Of a stretch of 64,000 nt of DNA, positions 48,174 to 56,431 are shown piece by piece; position 1 is the stretch's first letter; every line of letters begins with the position of its first letter. The DNA comes from Pantoea agglomerans NBRC 102470 (GTDB taxonomy: Bacteria; Pseudomonadota; Gammaproteobacteria; Enterobacterales; Enterobacteriaceae): positions 186,001 through 250,000 of the forward strand of contig NZ_BCZA01000002.1 of assembly GCF_001598475.1 (NCBI RefSeq), written 5' to 3'. Below the pieces are notes generated by a model. That model was not told the origin of the DNA and ran no database searches. It worked only from the letters and a program-made list of their open reading frames with translations. The position numbers were made by a program, and so were the translations under genes.

Positions 48174-49847
48174 TCAGAAGGTTTCCCAGTGAGTATCACT
48201 GACCGGCGCCGTCAGGGCTTTGCGTGGTGCCAGCGCCGCCGTAGCGGGTGCGGCAATCGGCAGATGCTTTGTCAGCGTCTGCTGCAACGCGCCGCGTTTA
48301 ATTTTGAAGACCGACACTGACTGACTTAACCGGCTGGCCTGATCTTCCAGCGAGGCGGCTGCCGCAGCGGACTCTTCCACCAGCGAGGCGTTCTGCTGGG
48401 TAACGCGATCCATCTCAGTGACCGCCTGCCCGACCTGATCGATACCGCGACTCTGCTCGTCCGACGCCGAGGCGATTTCACCCATGATGTCGGTGACGCG
48501 CGTAACCGCACTGACGATATCGCTCATGGTTTCCCCGGCGGTGCCGACCAGTTGCGAACCGACATTGACCCGGTTCACTGAGTCGTCGATCAACCCTTTG
48601 ATCTCTTTTGCCGCCTGGGCGCTGCGCTGCGCCAGATTACGCACTTCGCCCGCGACCACGGCAAAACCGCGACCCTGCTCGCCGGCACGCGCCGCTTCAA
48701 CGGCGGCGTTAAGCGCCAGAATATTAGTCTGGAAAGCAATGCCATCAATCACGCTGGTGATATCGGCAATCTTCTTCGAGCTGCCGGCGATTTCGCTCAT
48801 GGTTTTCACGACACCCGCCACCACGTTGCCGCCTTTTTCTGCGGTTTCTGAGGCGCTGAGTGCCAGCTGTGACGCCTGGCGGGCGTTTTCGGCGTTCTGT
48901 TTCACCGTGGCAGTGAGCTGCTCCATGCTGGCCGCCGTCTGCTCCAGTGACGCAGCCTGCTGTTCTGTGCGGGCAGAAAGATCATTGTTTCCGGCAGAGA
49001 TCTCGCTGGCACCGGTGAAAATCGCATCCGAGCCGTCACGCACATTGGTCACCGTGCGCACCAGTGACTGCTGCATGTCATGCAGACTGGCCGCGAGCTG
49101 AGTCATCTCGTTGCGCCCTTCCACCACAATCGGCTGGGTTAAATCGCCCTGGGCGATATGCTGGATGTGATTAATGCTGCTGTTGAGGGGTGTCATCACG
49201 ATTTTGCGCAGTCCAAACCAGCAGAGCACGATCACGGCGACCACGACGGCCATGATGGTGGAGAGGATCCACATCATACGGCTGTAAGCAGAACTGTTCT
49301 CTTCAACACCAAGCGTAGTCAGGCGATTCTGATCGGCTCGCCATTCACGGTAAAGCGTCAGAAACGCACTCTGACTTGGCGCCACCGGGGCTTTACCGGC
49401 CGCAATCAGATCGTTTGCCTGTAGCGCGGTCTGCAACTGATCCAGCGCAGCGCCATAGTCGCTGTAGCGCTGCTCCAGCTGGTTGTTTAACTCACTATTC
49501 TGTCCCGGCGTATCGGGTGTCTCTTTAAAGACTTTGAAAAAACCGGCGGCCGCCTGCTGGAAGTTTTTGCTGTCGTCAAACAGTGTGGCGACATCGGCCG
49601 CTTTGCCTTCCAGCTTACTGGTGGCGAAACGCAGCTGAATACGGGTCAGCAGCACCCGGCTCTGGTTAAGACTCATATAGGCGTCGTTGAGCGACTGCGT
49701 ATTTTGCATCGCCAGCTGCGACACGGCGAAGCTTTGCTTGTCGTGGCTTAATGCGGAGTAGAAAACAGAACCGGAGAAGGCCTGTAACAGCCCAAACACC
49801 AGCAACACCAGTAACAGGCTGGTGACAACACGGATTTTCGTTAACAT
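48174..49847 (-). CDS. Methyl-accepting chemotaxis protein 3, HWETF tail
   Basis: A 557-residue receptor with TM1 (about 8-30) and a periplasmic four-helix domain keeping the arginine pattern SRVLLTRIQLR. TM2 (about 190-212), HAMP and the standard signalling domain follow. The C-terminus is DTHWETF: the CheR tether with Asn replaced by His, while the critical Trp and Phe remain. The periplasmic domain differs most from its neighbours, suggesting a different ligand. It is first of the receptor array after cheW, with its own sigma-28 promoter. Confidence 0.93.
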   Translation of the reverse strand: MLTKIRVVTSLLLVLLVFGLLQAFSGSVFYSALSHDKQSFAVSQLAMQNTQSLNDAYMSLNQSRVLLTRIQLRFATSKLEGKAADVATLFDDSKNFQQAAAGFFKVFKETPDTPGQNSELNNQLEQRYSDYGAALDQLQTALQANDLIAAGKAPVAPSQSAFLTLYREWRADQNRLTTLGVEENSSAYSRMMWILSTIMAVVVAVIVLCWFGLRKIVMTPLNSSINHIQHIAQGDLTQPIVVEGRNEMTQLAASLHDMQQSLVRTVTNVRDGSDAIFTGASEISAGNNDLSARTEQQAASLEQTAASMEQLTATVKQNAENARQASQLALSASETAEKGGNVVAGVVKTMSEIAGSSKKIADITSVIDGIAFQTNILALNAAVEAARAGEQGRGFAVVAGEVRNLAQRSAQAAKEIKGLIDDSVNRVNVGSQLVGTAGETMSDIVSAVTRVTDIMGEIASASDEQSRGIDQVGQAVTEMDRVTQQNASLVEESAAAAASLEDQASRLSQSVSVFKIKRGALQQTLTKHLPIAAPATAALAPRKALTAPVSDTHWETF

Positions 49848-49889
49848 GAGTAACCCTGAAGAAAGTAGGTAATTAAAGTGACTGAGGGA

Positions 49890-49916
49890 TTATCGGCAGG
49901 TGACAGCGGGAAATTA
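49890..49916 (-). promoter_or_regulatory. Sigma-28 promoter of receptor 3
   Basis: Minus strand: -10 GCCGATAA (8 of 8), 11-base spacer, and a weaker -35 TAATTTCC (4 of 8), 43 bases before the ATG. Confidence 0.72.
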
Positions 49917-49971
49917 GAGTGCAATGCGGCTTTATTCTATGATTAGAAAGGAATTATCGCTCAGTGAAACT

Positions 49972-50001
49972 ATCACGGGCCAGCCATAACCGGCCCGTGA
50001 T
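49972..50001 (-). terminator. Hairpin after cheW
   Basis: A perfect 10-bp stem ATCACGGGCC / GGCCCGTGAT with a ten-base loop, seven bases after the cheW stop. Only a short T-run (GTTTC) follows. It probably marks the end of the motABcheAW unit, with partial read-through possible. Confidence 0.6.
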
Positions 50002-50008
50002 GATTCAA

Positions 50009-50506
50009 TTACGCGCTACGCAGGTTATCCACCAGCGCCATCTCGTCGCTGCTCAGCAGCTTCTCAATGTCGACCAGAATCAGCATGCGATCGCCCAGCG
50101 CACCCAGACCGGTCAGGTACTCGGTGGACATGGTCACAGCGAACTCTGGTGAAGGACGGATCTGATCCTGGGTCAGCGACAGCACATCAGAGACGCCGTC
50201 AACCACAATACCGACCACGCGATTTTCCAGATTCAGCACGATAACCACGGTGTTTTCATTGTACTCAACATCGGGCTGCGCAAACTTCACGCGCAGATCG
50301 ATAATCGGCACGATAACGCCGCGCAGGTTAGTGACGCCGCGGATAAATTCAGGGGTATTTGCGATACGCGTTACCTGATCGTAACCGCGAATTTCCTGAA
50401 CTTTGAGGATATCGATGCCGTACTCTTCGTCGCCCAGCGTGAAGACCAGAAACTCCTGACCCACAGTTTCGCCAGCGATTTTTGTCACGGTTGCCATTCC
50501 ATTCAT
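50009..50506 (-). CDS. cheW: Chemotaxis coupling protein CheW
   Basis: A 165-residue two-subdomain SH3-like protein bridging receptors and CheA. Conserved segments are [24 protein letters not shown] (about residues 29-52) and [14 protein letters not shown] (about 59-72), the latter including the receptor-contact arginine. It lies 23 bases after cheA. The first ATG (MNGMATV) has AAGGG eight bases upstream. Confidence 0.96.
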   Translation of the reverse strand: MNGMATVTKIAGETVGQEFLVFTLGDEEYGIDILKVQEIRGYDQVTRIANTPEFIRGVTNLRGVIVPIIDLRVKFAQPDVEYNENTVVIVLNLENRVVGIVVDGVSDVLSLTQDQIRPSPEFAVTMSTEYLTGLGALGDRMLILVDIEKLLSSDEMALVDNLRSA

Positions 50507-50529
50507 GTTATTTACCCTTTCGTTATCAA

Positions 50530-52518
50530 TCAGGCGGCAGCGCCAGCCACACGTTTTTCACGGTTAAGTGATTGCAGTGCTGAAACATCAACAATCAGCG
50601 CCACGCTACCATCGCCAAGAATGGTGGCGGCGGAGATGCCCGGCACTTTGCGATAGTTACTTTCCAGGTTCTTCACCACCACCTGATGCTGGCCAATCAG
50701 CTGATCGACCAGTAGCGCGTAACGTTTGCCCGCGCTTTGCAGGATCACCACGATGCCCTGAGTGGCCTCGGTTTTGGCATCCTGCACATCAAAGACGTTC
50801 CACAGCTCGACCAGTGGCAGATATTCGCCACGCACTTCCAGCACGCACTCGCCACCGGCCAGCGGTTTCAGCTCTTCGGCGCGCGGTTGCAGCGACTCCA
50901 TCACCGCATTCAGCGGCAGAATAAAGACTTCATCGGCCACACGAACGGACATCCCATCAAGGATGGCCAGGGTCAGCGGCAGCAGGATACGAATGGTGGT
51001 GCCTTTGCCCTGCTTCGAGGCGATTTCGACGTGACCGCCCATCTCCTGAATATTTCGTTTCACCACGTCCATACCGACGCCGCGTCCTGAAACATCCGTC
51101 ACCTGCTCTGCGGTGGAGAAGCCCGGAGCGAAGATCAGCATGCCGACCTCTTCGTCGCTCATGTTCTCGTGAACCGGCAGGCCCGATGAGAGGGCTTTAG
51201 CCAGAATACGTTCACGGTTCAGACCGGCACCATCATCAGACACTTCAATGCAGATGTTGCCGCCCTGATGTTCCGCTGAAAGCGTCAGGTTACCGGTTGC
51301 CACTTTACCGGCCACCAGACGTTTCTCTGGCGTTTCGATACCGTGGTCAAGGCTGTTACGCACCAGGTGCGTTAATGGATCGATGATGCGCTCAATCAGG
51401 CTCTTATCGAGTTCGGTTGAGCTGCCCAGCAGCGTCAGTTCGACCTCTTTGCCGAGTTTGCTGGCCAGGTCACGCACCAGACGCGGGAAGCGGCTGAAGA
51501 CATATTCCATTGGCATCATACGAATCGACATCACCGATTCCTGCAGATCGCGGGCGTTACGCTCCAGCTGACCCATGCTGTTCAGCAGGTCACCGTGCGC
51601 GACCGGATCGAGTTCGCCGGAACGCTGAGCGAGCATTGACTGGGTAATCACCAGTTCGCCCACCAGGTTGATCAGCTGATCGACCTTCTCCACCGCAACA
51701 CGGATGCTGGTGGATTCGCTCGATTTGGCAGGGGCCGCGACGCGCTTACTTTCACGCTTCACTGCGGCCACCGGCAGTTCGGTGACGGTGGCAGTGTGAA
51801 CGTCTTCCACCACCGGTTCGGCCTCGGCAGCAACAGCAACTGGCGCGGCAACGGCTTCGTCTGCTGCCGGGAAGCGGATCTGTGCTTCGTCGATGACGAA
51901 GCAGAGCACCGCCACGATGTCATCTTTACCGACGCCATCAATGCAGACATCCAGCGTGGTGCTGCCTTTCTGTACGTTTGTCAGGGTGCCGAGATTACTC
52001 ATCTCTTCCAGCATCAGATCGACCTCTTTCTCTTTGAGATCGATCAGCTGTACACGCAGGCCGCTGGTGCTGGCCGATTCTGCGCTGGCAGTGGCAACAC
52101 TGGCCGGAACATCAGCCGGCAGACCTTTGGCCTCTAGCGCCAGCTGGCGCAGCGCTTCACAGATATATTTGAAGCTCTCCGCGTTAGGCTCCTGCGCGGT
52201 TTTATAAGCATCGAGCTGTTCCTGCATAATATCTTTGGTTTCCAAAAACAGGTTGATGATGTCGGTGCTGAGCTGCATCTCGCCGCGACGAGCACCATCC
52301 AGAATGTTTTCCAGGATATGAGTCGTTTCCTGTAATACCGTAAAACCAAAGGTTCCGGCCCCACCCTTAATGGAGTGAGCGGCACGGAAGATGGCGTTAA
52401 GCTGTTCCGAATCTGGCTCCTGCGGGTCTAAGCCCAACAGGTGTTGTTCCATATCCGCTAATAGCTCATCGGCTTCATCAAAAAACGTCTGGTAAAAATC
52501 GCTGATGTCCATACTCAC
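50530..52518 (-). CDS. cheA: Chemotaxis histidine kinase CheA
   Basis: A 662-residue kinase with all five domains. P1 Hpt has His48 in [12 protein letters not shown]2 (about 165-235) docks CheY/CheB and is followed by an Ala/Val-rich linker. P3 dimerisation, P4 ATPase (N box [10 protein letters not shown]1 DDGAGL, G2 GRGVGMDVV) and P5 CheW-like domains follow. I chose the GTG at 52518 ([13 protein letters not shown]), as in E. coli, behind GAGGTGA, leaving five bases after the motB stop. The internal short CheA start was not examined. Confidence 0.97.
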   Translation of the reverse strand: MSMDISDFYQTFFDEADELLADMEQHLLGLDPQEPDSEQLNAIFRAAHSIKGGAGTFGFTVLQETTHILENILDGARRGEMQLSTDIINLFLETKDIMQEQLDAYKTAQEPNAESFKYICEALRQLALEAKGLPADVPASVATASAESASTSGLRVQLIDLKEKEVDLMLEEMSNLGTLTNVQKGSTTLDVCIDGVGKDDIVAVLCFVIDEAQIRFPAADEAVAAPVAVAAEAEPVVEDVHTATVTELPVAAVKRESKRVAAPAKSSESTSIRVAVEKVDQLINLVGELVITQSMLAQRSGELDPVAHGDLLNSMGQLERNARDLQESVMSIRMMPMEYVFSRFPRLVRDLASKLGKEVELTLLGSSTELDKSLIERIIDPLTHLVRNSLDHGIETPEKRLVAGKVATGNLTLSAEHQGGNICIEVSDDGAGLNRERILAKALSSGLPVHENMSDEEVGMLIFAPGFSTAEQVTDVSGRGVGMDVVKRNIQEMGGHVEIASKQGKGTTIRILLPLTLAILDGMSVRVADEVFILPLNAVMESLQPRAEELKPLAGGECVLEVRGEYLPLVELWNVFDVQDAKTEATQGIVVILQSAGKRYALLVDQLIGQHQVVVKNLESNYRKVPGISAATILGDGSVALIVDVSALQSLNREKRVAGAAA

Positions 52519-52523
52519 GGGAA

Positions 52524-53465
52524 TCACCTCGGCTGTGAGGGGGCTGCTGTATTCACCGCGCCGCCTGGTGTTGCAGGTGCGGTAATCTGTTCAATGGCCG
52601 CCGGATCGCTGATCTGGACGGCATCACTTTCTGCGTTCTCTTTTTCTATTGCCGCTTCGGTGTCGTGGTTCAACACCAGCAGGCTGATGCGGCGGTTAAC
52701 GGCGTCATTACCGCCACGATTTTTCAGGCGCATGGTGTCGGCCATACCCAACACCCGTAAAATTTTTCCGCTGTCTAAGCCGCCCATCACCAGTTCACGG
52801 CGTGAGGCGTTAGCACGGTCTGTCGACAGTTCCCAGTTGCTGTAGCCTTTGTCACCGCTGGCATACTGAAAATCATCGGTATGTCCGGCCAGGCTGATGC
52901 GGTTCGGAATGTCGTTAAGGACTGGCGCTATCGCACGCAGAATATCGCGCATATAGGGCTCAACCTCGGCCCGACCGGTCTTAAACATCGGGCGATTCTG
53001 GCTGTCGATAATCTGAATACGCAGCCCCTCTTCCACCATGTTGATGATCAGATGCGGGCGCAGCGCTTTCAGACGCGGATCCGCTTCAATCAGCTGGTCG
53101 AGCTTTTCACGCAGCCGGTTAAGACGAATCTCATCCAGCTTGCGTTTCTGGGCGTCCATATCGACGACTTTGTTCACTTCGCCAATCTTTTTGGTCGGAT
53201 CATCACCGCCGCCGGGGATCGGGCTCTCGCTGTCGCTGCTGCGCGCCCCGCCGGTAATCGCTACCTTCAGCGGTGTTTTGAAGTAGTCTGCTATCTGCAC
53301 CAGCTCCTGCGGGTTGGCGATTGAGAGCAGCCACATCACCATAAAAAAGGCCATCATCGCCGTCATAAAGTCGGCGTAGGCAATCTTCCACGATCCGTGG
53401 CTGCCTTCATGGCCTTTATGTTTGCGCTTTTTGATCAGCACAATTGGGCGATTGCCGTGTTTCAT
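52524..53465 (-). CDS. motB: Flagellar stator protein MotB
   Basis: A 313-residue protein. A short basic cytoplasmic end is followed by one transmembrane helix with the proton-carrying Asp32 ([15 protein letters not shown]). A plug region comes next, then a C-terminal OmpA-like peptidoglycan-binding domain (about 150-270; [12 protein letters not shown] and [10 protein letters not shown]). It anchors the stator to the wall. The start overlaps the motA stop (ATGA). Confidence 0.96.
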   Translation of the reverse strand: MKHGNRPIVLIKKRKHKGHEGSHGSWKIAYADFMTAMMAFFMVMWLLSIANPQELVQIADYFKTPLKVAITGGARSSDSESPIPGGGDDPTKKIGEVNKVVDMDAQKRKLDEIRLNRLREKLDQLIEADPRLKALRPHLIINMVEEGLRIQIIDSQNRPMFKTGRAEVEPYMRDILRAIAPVLNDIPNRISLAGHTDDFQYASGDKGYSNWELSTDRANASRRELVMGGLDSGKILRVLGMADTMRLKNRGGNDAVNRRISLLVLNHDTEAAIEKENAESDAVQISDPAAIEQITAPATPGGAVNTAAPSQPR

Positions 53466-54349
53466 GAAGCCTCGTCTGAAGTCTGTTTAGCCGGGTTCTT
53501 GGCGTTACGTACGTGCTCTTCCAGTTCGCTGAACGACGGACGCTCGGCGGAATAGAGCGTCTTACGACCAAATTCCACCGCAATCTGCGGCGCGTAACCA
53601 TTCAGGCTCGACAGCAATGTCACCTTAATGCACTGCATCATCTTGGTGGTTTCCGCACACTTCTGACGCAGCACTGACGAGAGTGGAGAGACAAACCCGT
53701 AGGCCAGCAGGATGCCCAGGAAGGTGCCCACCATCGCATGCGCGACCAGCGCACCGAGTTCAGCGGCTGGACGATCGGCCGAAGCCAGTGCATGGACCAC
53801 GCCCATTACCGCGGCGACGATACCGAATGCCGGAAGACCATCACCCACTGCAGCAATACTTTGCGCTGGTACGTCACACTCGTGTTCGTAGGTCTCAATC
53901 TCTTCATCCATCAACGCTTCGATTTCAAAAGCGTTCATGTTGCCGCTCACCATCAGGCGTAAATAGTCAGTAATAAAATCCACTAACTGTTTATCGGCAA
54001 GAATGCGGGGATAATTAGCAAAAATTTCACTCTGGCTGGGATCTTCAATATCGCGTTCCAGCGATAACATGCCCTGCTGACGCGACTTCGCCATCAGGCG
54101 ATAAAGCAGCGCCATCAAATCCATGTAAACCGCTTTGTTGTACTTGGAGCCGCGAAATAACTTAGGCAGCGCCTTCAGCGTTTTTTTAATCGACTTACCG
54201 TTGTTGCCGACTAAAAAAGCACCGGCACCGGCACCGCCGATCATTAATAATTCGGCTGGCTGATAAAGCGCGCCCAGATGGCCACCTACCAGCGCATATC
54301 CGCCCAACACGGAGCCTAAAACAATCAGGTAACCTATAATTATCAGCAC
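53462..54349 (-). CDS. motA: Flagellar stator protein MotA
   Basis: A 295-residue protein with four transmembrane helices and a large cytoplasmic loop. The loop carries the charged residues that touch FliG ([15 protein letters not shown], Arg near 90 and Glu near 98). Conserved prolines lie in the later helices ([12 protein letters not shown] and FVSPLSS). With MotB it forms the proton-driven stator. The start is GTG after AAGGA, as in E. coli. Transcription probably comes from a sigma-28 promoter inside flhC. Confidence 0.96.
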   Translation of the reverse strand: MLIIIGYLIVLGSVLGGYALVGGHLGALYQPAELLMIGGAGAGAFLVGNNGKSIKKTLKALPKLFRGSKYNKAVYMDLMALLYRLMAKSRQQGMLSLERDIEDPSQSEIFANYPRILADKQLVDFITDYLRLMVSGNMNAFEIEALMDEEIETYEHECDVPAQSIAAVGDGLPAFGIVAAVMGVVHALASADRPAAELGALVAHAMVGTFLGILLAYGFVSPLSSVLRQKCAETTKMMQCIKVTLLSSLNGYAPQIAVEFGRKTLYSAERPSFSELEEHVRNAKNPAKQTSDEAS

Positions 54350-54424
54350 AAAAAAATCCTTACGTCCGTAACGTGTTGGTGGAAGTTAAGCCAGAGAGCC
54401 GCAGATGTTATTCCTGAACCGCAA

Positions 54425-54456
54425 GCAAAAAAAAAGCAGCGGTATTAACCGCTGCT
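54425..54456 (-). terminator. Terminator between flhC and motA
   Basis: Minus strand: a 9-bp stem AGCAGCGGT / ACCGCTGCT with a four-base loop and a nine-T run. It ends flhDC and would also cut RNA started at the sigma-28 promoter inside flhC, so motAB expression needs read-through. Confidence 0.92.
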
Positions 54457-54519
54457 GGATGGCTTCCACAGTGCGAACAAACTTAAACGGCGTGTTTAAC
54501 CTGTTCATCCAGCAGTTGT
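54425..54519 (-). ncRNA. motR: Probable MotR sRNA
   Basis: In E. coli the sigma-28 dependent sRNA MotR (about 95 nt) starts from a promoter within flhC and comes from the motA leader; it affects flagellar and ribosomal protein mRNAs. Here a sigma-28 promoter (54526-54552) inside flhC predicts a start near 54519. The terminator at 54425-54456 ends it after about 95 nt, the expected size. I did not compare the RNA sequence itself. Confidence 0.55.
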
Positions 54520-55061
54520 GGAAACATATCGGCAGGTTCTGCAGAAAGTTTACGTCTTTTTACTGCCCGTGATGGTGGCTGGCACAGGCTGCAGGTAAAG
54601 CTGCCAACCGGCTGATGCGCATGATTAATAAAGCTGCCGTTGCAGCTTTTACAATCTGCCAGTTCCAGCATACCGCTATCAACGAATCGGACCAGGGTCC
54701 AGGCACGAGTCAGCGCCAACAGCGGGCCCTCGTCCGATTGAGGACACTGTTCAAGATACAGGCGGTAAGCTTTAATCACGGCATCGACGCCGCTGCACAA
54801 CCCGGTTTTCAGCAAAAACTTCCAGGCGTTACAGAACATAGAAGCATGAATGTTCTGCTCCCACGTCATAAACCAGTCCGTAGAGAACGGCAGCATACCT
54901 TTCGGTGGCGGACTGCCACGTAATTCTTTATAGAGCTTGATGAGACGACCGCGGCTCAGCTGGGTTTCGCTCTCAAGCATCTGTAAGCGGGCACCTAATG
55001 TAATGAGCTCCATCGCGAGATGAATATCACGTGCTTCCTGAACAATACTTTTCTCACTCAT
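54483..55061 (-). CDS. flhC: Flagellar master regulator subunit FlhC
   Basis: A 192-residue protein (E. coli 192). It is the zinc-binding partner of the FlhD4C2 activator of class II flagellar promoters. The four zinc cysteines are at 137, 140, 157 and 160 (CKSCNGSF and CSLC). It overlaps the flhD stop by ATGA. Its 3' coding region contains a near-perfect sigma-28 promoter pointing at motA. Confidence 0.97.
   Translation of the reverse strand: MSEKSIVQEARDIHLAMELITLGARLQMLESETQLSRGRLIKLYKELRGSPPPKGMLPFSTDWFMTWEQNIHASMFCNAWKFLLKTGLCSGVDAVIKAYRLYLEQCPQSDEGPLLALTRAWTLVRFVDSGMLELADCKSCNGSFINHAHQPVGSFTCSLCQPPSRAVKRRKLSAEPADMFPQLLDEQVKHAV
54526..54552 (-). promoter_or_regulatory. Sigma-28 promoter inside flhC (motR/motABcheAW)
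   Basis: Minus strand: -35 TAAACTTT (7 of 8), 11-base spacer, -10 GCCGATAT (7 of 8), within the flhC coding sequence. It is the only good sigma-28 match I found ahead of motA. Confidence 0.8.
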
Positions 55062-55411
55062 GACATTGCTCTCTTTTTAGCAGGTGCATCATCTTTAGAC
55101 GCATTACGCAGTAAACGGCTCGATAATAAAATGCCGGTGTGGATTTGTTGTAAATCATCCACGCGTGATTCCTGCGTCAGGCGATTAATGGTGCTGCTAT
55201 CGGTAAAACGAAACTGGCAAACCAGTTGATTGGTTTCCGCCATTTTTACCATCTCAGGCAATGTTAATTCAGATAATGCATTCGCCATTTTCTCGTCAAT
55301 TCCGAGGCGAAACATTGCAGAAGCTTTATCCTGGTTAATTAAACGCTGCGCAAGCAGTAAATAAGACAAGTTGAGATCGTAAATATGTTTCAGTACTTCA
55401 GAGTTGCCCAT
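55058..55411 (-). CDS. flhD: Flagellar master regulator subunit FlhD
   Basis: A 117-residue helical protein with the FlhD N-terminus ([14 protein letters not shown]), the conserved MLRLGI-like MFRLGIDE segment and a single Cys in LVCQFRF. With FlhC it activates flagellar class II operons such as flhBAE. It is the first gene of flhDC and is preceded by a long untranslated region and a CRP site. Confidence 0.96.
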   Translation of the reverse strand: MGNSEVLKHIYDLNLSYLLLAQRLINQDKASAMFRLGIDEKMANALSELTLPEMVKMAETNQLVCQFRFTDSSTINRLTQESRVDDLQQIHTGILLSSRLLRNASKDDAPAKKRAMS

Positions 55412-55550
55412 TATTTTTCCATCCTGAGAGATGCGACGTAACTGTATCGCAGAATAAATCTGCGGTTCGAGCTGCTGTTTGTTAAATCAAAAGATGGCAA
55501 AAAAAACTTCACGTAACGTTAATGTCACCGTTTTCGCCTTCCATTTTTGT

Positions 55551-55567
55551 GTGGGTTTCAGACCCAC
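55551..55567 (-). other. Hairpin in the flhDC leader
   Basis: A perfect 6-bp stem GTGGGT / ACCCAC with a five-base loop in the predicted flhDC 5' UTR, followed on the minus strand by A-rich RNA and GGA motifs. The flhDC leader is a known target of CsrA and sRNAs in E. coli. Confidence 0.45.
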
Positions 55568-55662
55568 CGAAGGTCGAAAATCCATGCCATTTTATTTTCG
55601 AGTTCTGGACATCTTCCGTGACGTCTTCTTACATTTTTTAGGACTATTCCGAAAACAACGCA

Positions 55663-55691
55663 AATCTATATCGTCTGATTTCGACATACAA
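55663..55691 (-). promoter_or_regulatory. Candidate flhDC promoter
   Basis: Minus strand: -35 TTGTAT (55686-55691), 17-base spacer, -10 TAGATT (55663-55668). The predicted start near 55656 places the CRP site at about -71, as in E. coli flhDC, and gives a leader of about 245 nt. Confidence 0.5.
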
Positions 55692-55719
55692 CGACAGTGA
55701 TGTGAAATTTTAGATAAAG

Positions 55720-55735
55720 TGTGACGCAGATCACA
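55720..55735. promoter_or_regulatory. CRP site of flhDC
   Basis: TGTGACGCAGATCACA is a perfect TGTGA-N6-TCACA, extended by AAAG and CTTT to a 24-bp dyad. It is centred 316 bases upstream of flhD. CRP activation of flhDC is established in E. coli. Confidence 0.88.
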
Positions 55736-55740
55736 CTTTT

Positions 55741-56369
55741 AACGCAAATTTCTTCAGCAACCCTTTACCATTACTTACCGACTGGTCATTTTTTGAGCAA
55801 AAAAGCCCGATTTTAAGTCCAATTGGTCCTGAGAAAGGTTTAATAGGGGGTAAAAGCATCGCTATTCGACGCTTTGCGCAGTCCGGAATGAATATCGGGT
55901 GTTAATCGTTTTAACACCCTATTTAGAACCACCCAAAGAAAGGTTATCAGCATATTATGCTGCTGCGACCTTCAGGTATTTGCTTTTAAATTAGTTACTT
56001 AAGGGGAGTATCGCAGAGGGTGAGTAATGAAATCGTTAAGGTTTATACGGCAGCAGGTCAGATTTCTGGCAACCTGACGTTAACAGTGGTGACCGGGTGT
56101 ACAGACTCTGATTCCCACTGTAACAAGGGGTTATATAAGAAAGTCGAATGAATTAACGAAGGGTTATGCGTTGGCACTATCACTATCGGCAGCCTGAAGA
56201 GAAACTTGAGTAAAGAAGGTAAAGAAAGCGGCAGGGGCTGACAGGACGGGGGTTTCCGGGCTTACCTGCATTTATCGGGCCACTCCGGGCAGCCACTGAC
56301 GTTATCAGCGTAGAATCGTAGCAAACGGTCATTAACAGATAGCAGGCGAGTTTTCTGTGACCTGGGCCG
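55741..56369. other. Non-coding region between flhDC control region and otsA (629 bp)
   Basis: There is no convincing gene. It contains a perfect 9-bp hairpin at 55897-55919, a weak 43-codon plus-strand frame at 56020-56151, and a 20-base copy of the otsA 3' end at 56335-56354. It is AT-rich at the flhD side. Confidence 0.5.
55897..55919 (+). other. Orphan hairpin in the flhD-otsA gap
   Basis: Perfect 9-bp stem GGGTGTTAA / TTAACACCC with a TCGTT loop followed by TATTTAG on the plus strand. No gene ends nearby. It could terminate a short unannotated transcript. Confidence 0.45.
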
Positions 56370-56405
56370 AAAAAAAAGCAGCGACGCCGTAGAGGCGCCG
56401 CTGCT
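56370..56405 (-). terminator. Terminator of otsA
   Basis: Minus strand: a GC-rich imperfect stem (outer AGCAGCG / CGCTGCT) with a run of eight T residues, 27 bases after the otsA stop. Confidence 0.88.
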
Positions 56406-56431
56406 TTCATAACCCTGAGTCAGAACAGATA

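Noticed and set aside
55479-55700. 73-codon plus-strand frame antisense to the flhDC leader
   Set aside because: No ribosome site, no homology, and it overlaps the well-supported flhDC control region.
56183-56410. 75-codon minus-strand frame after otsA
   Set aside because: It starts within the otsA terminator and has no ribosome site.
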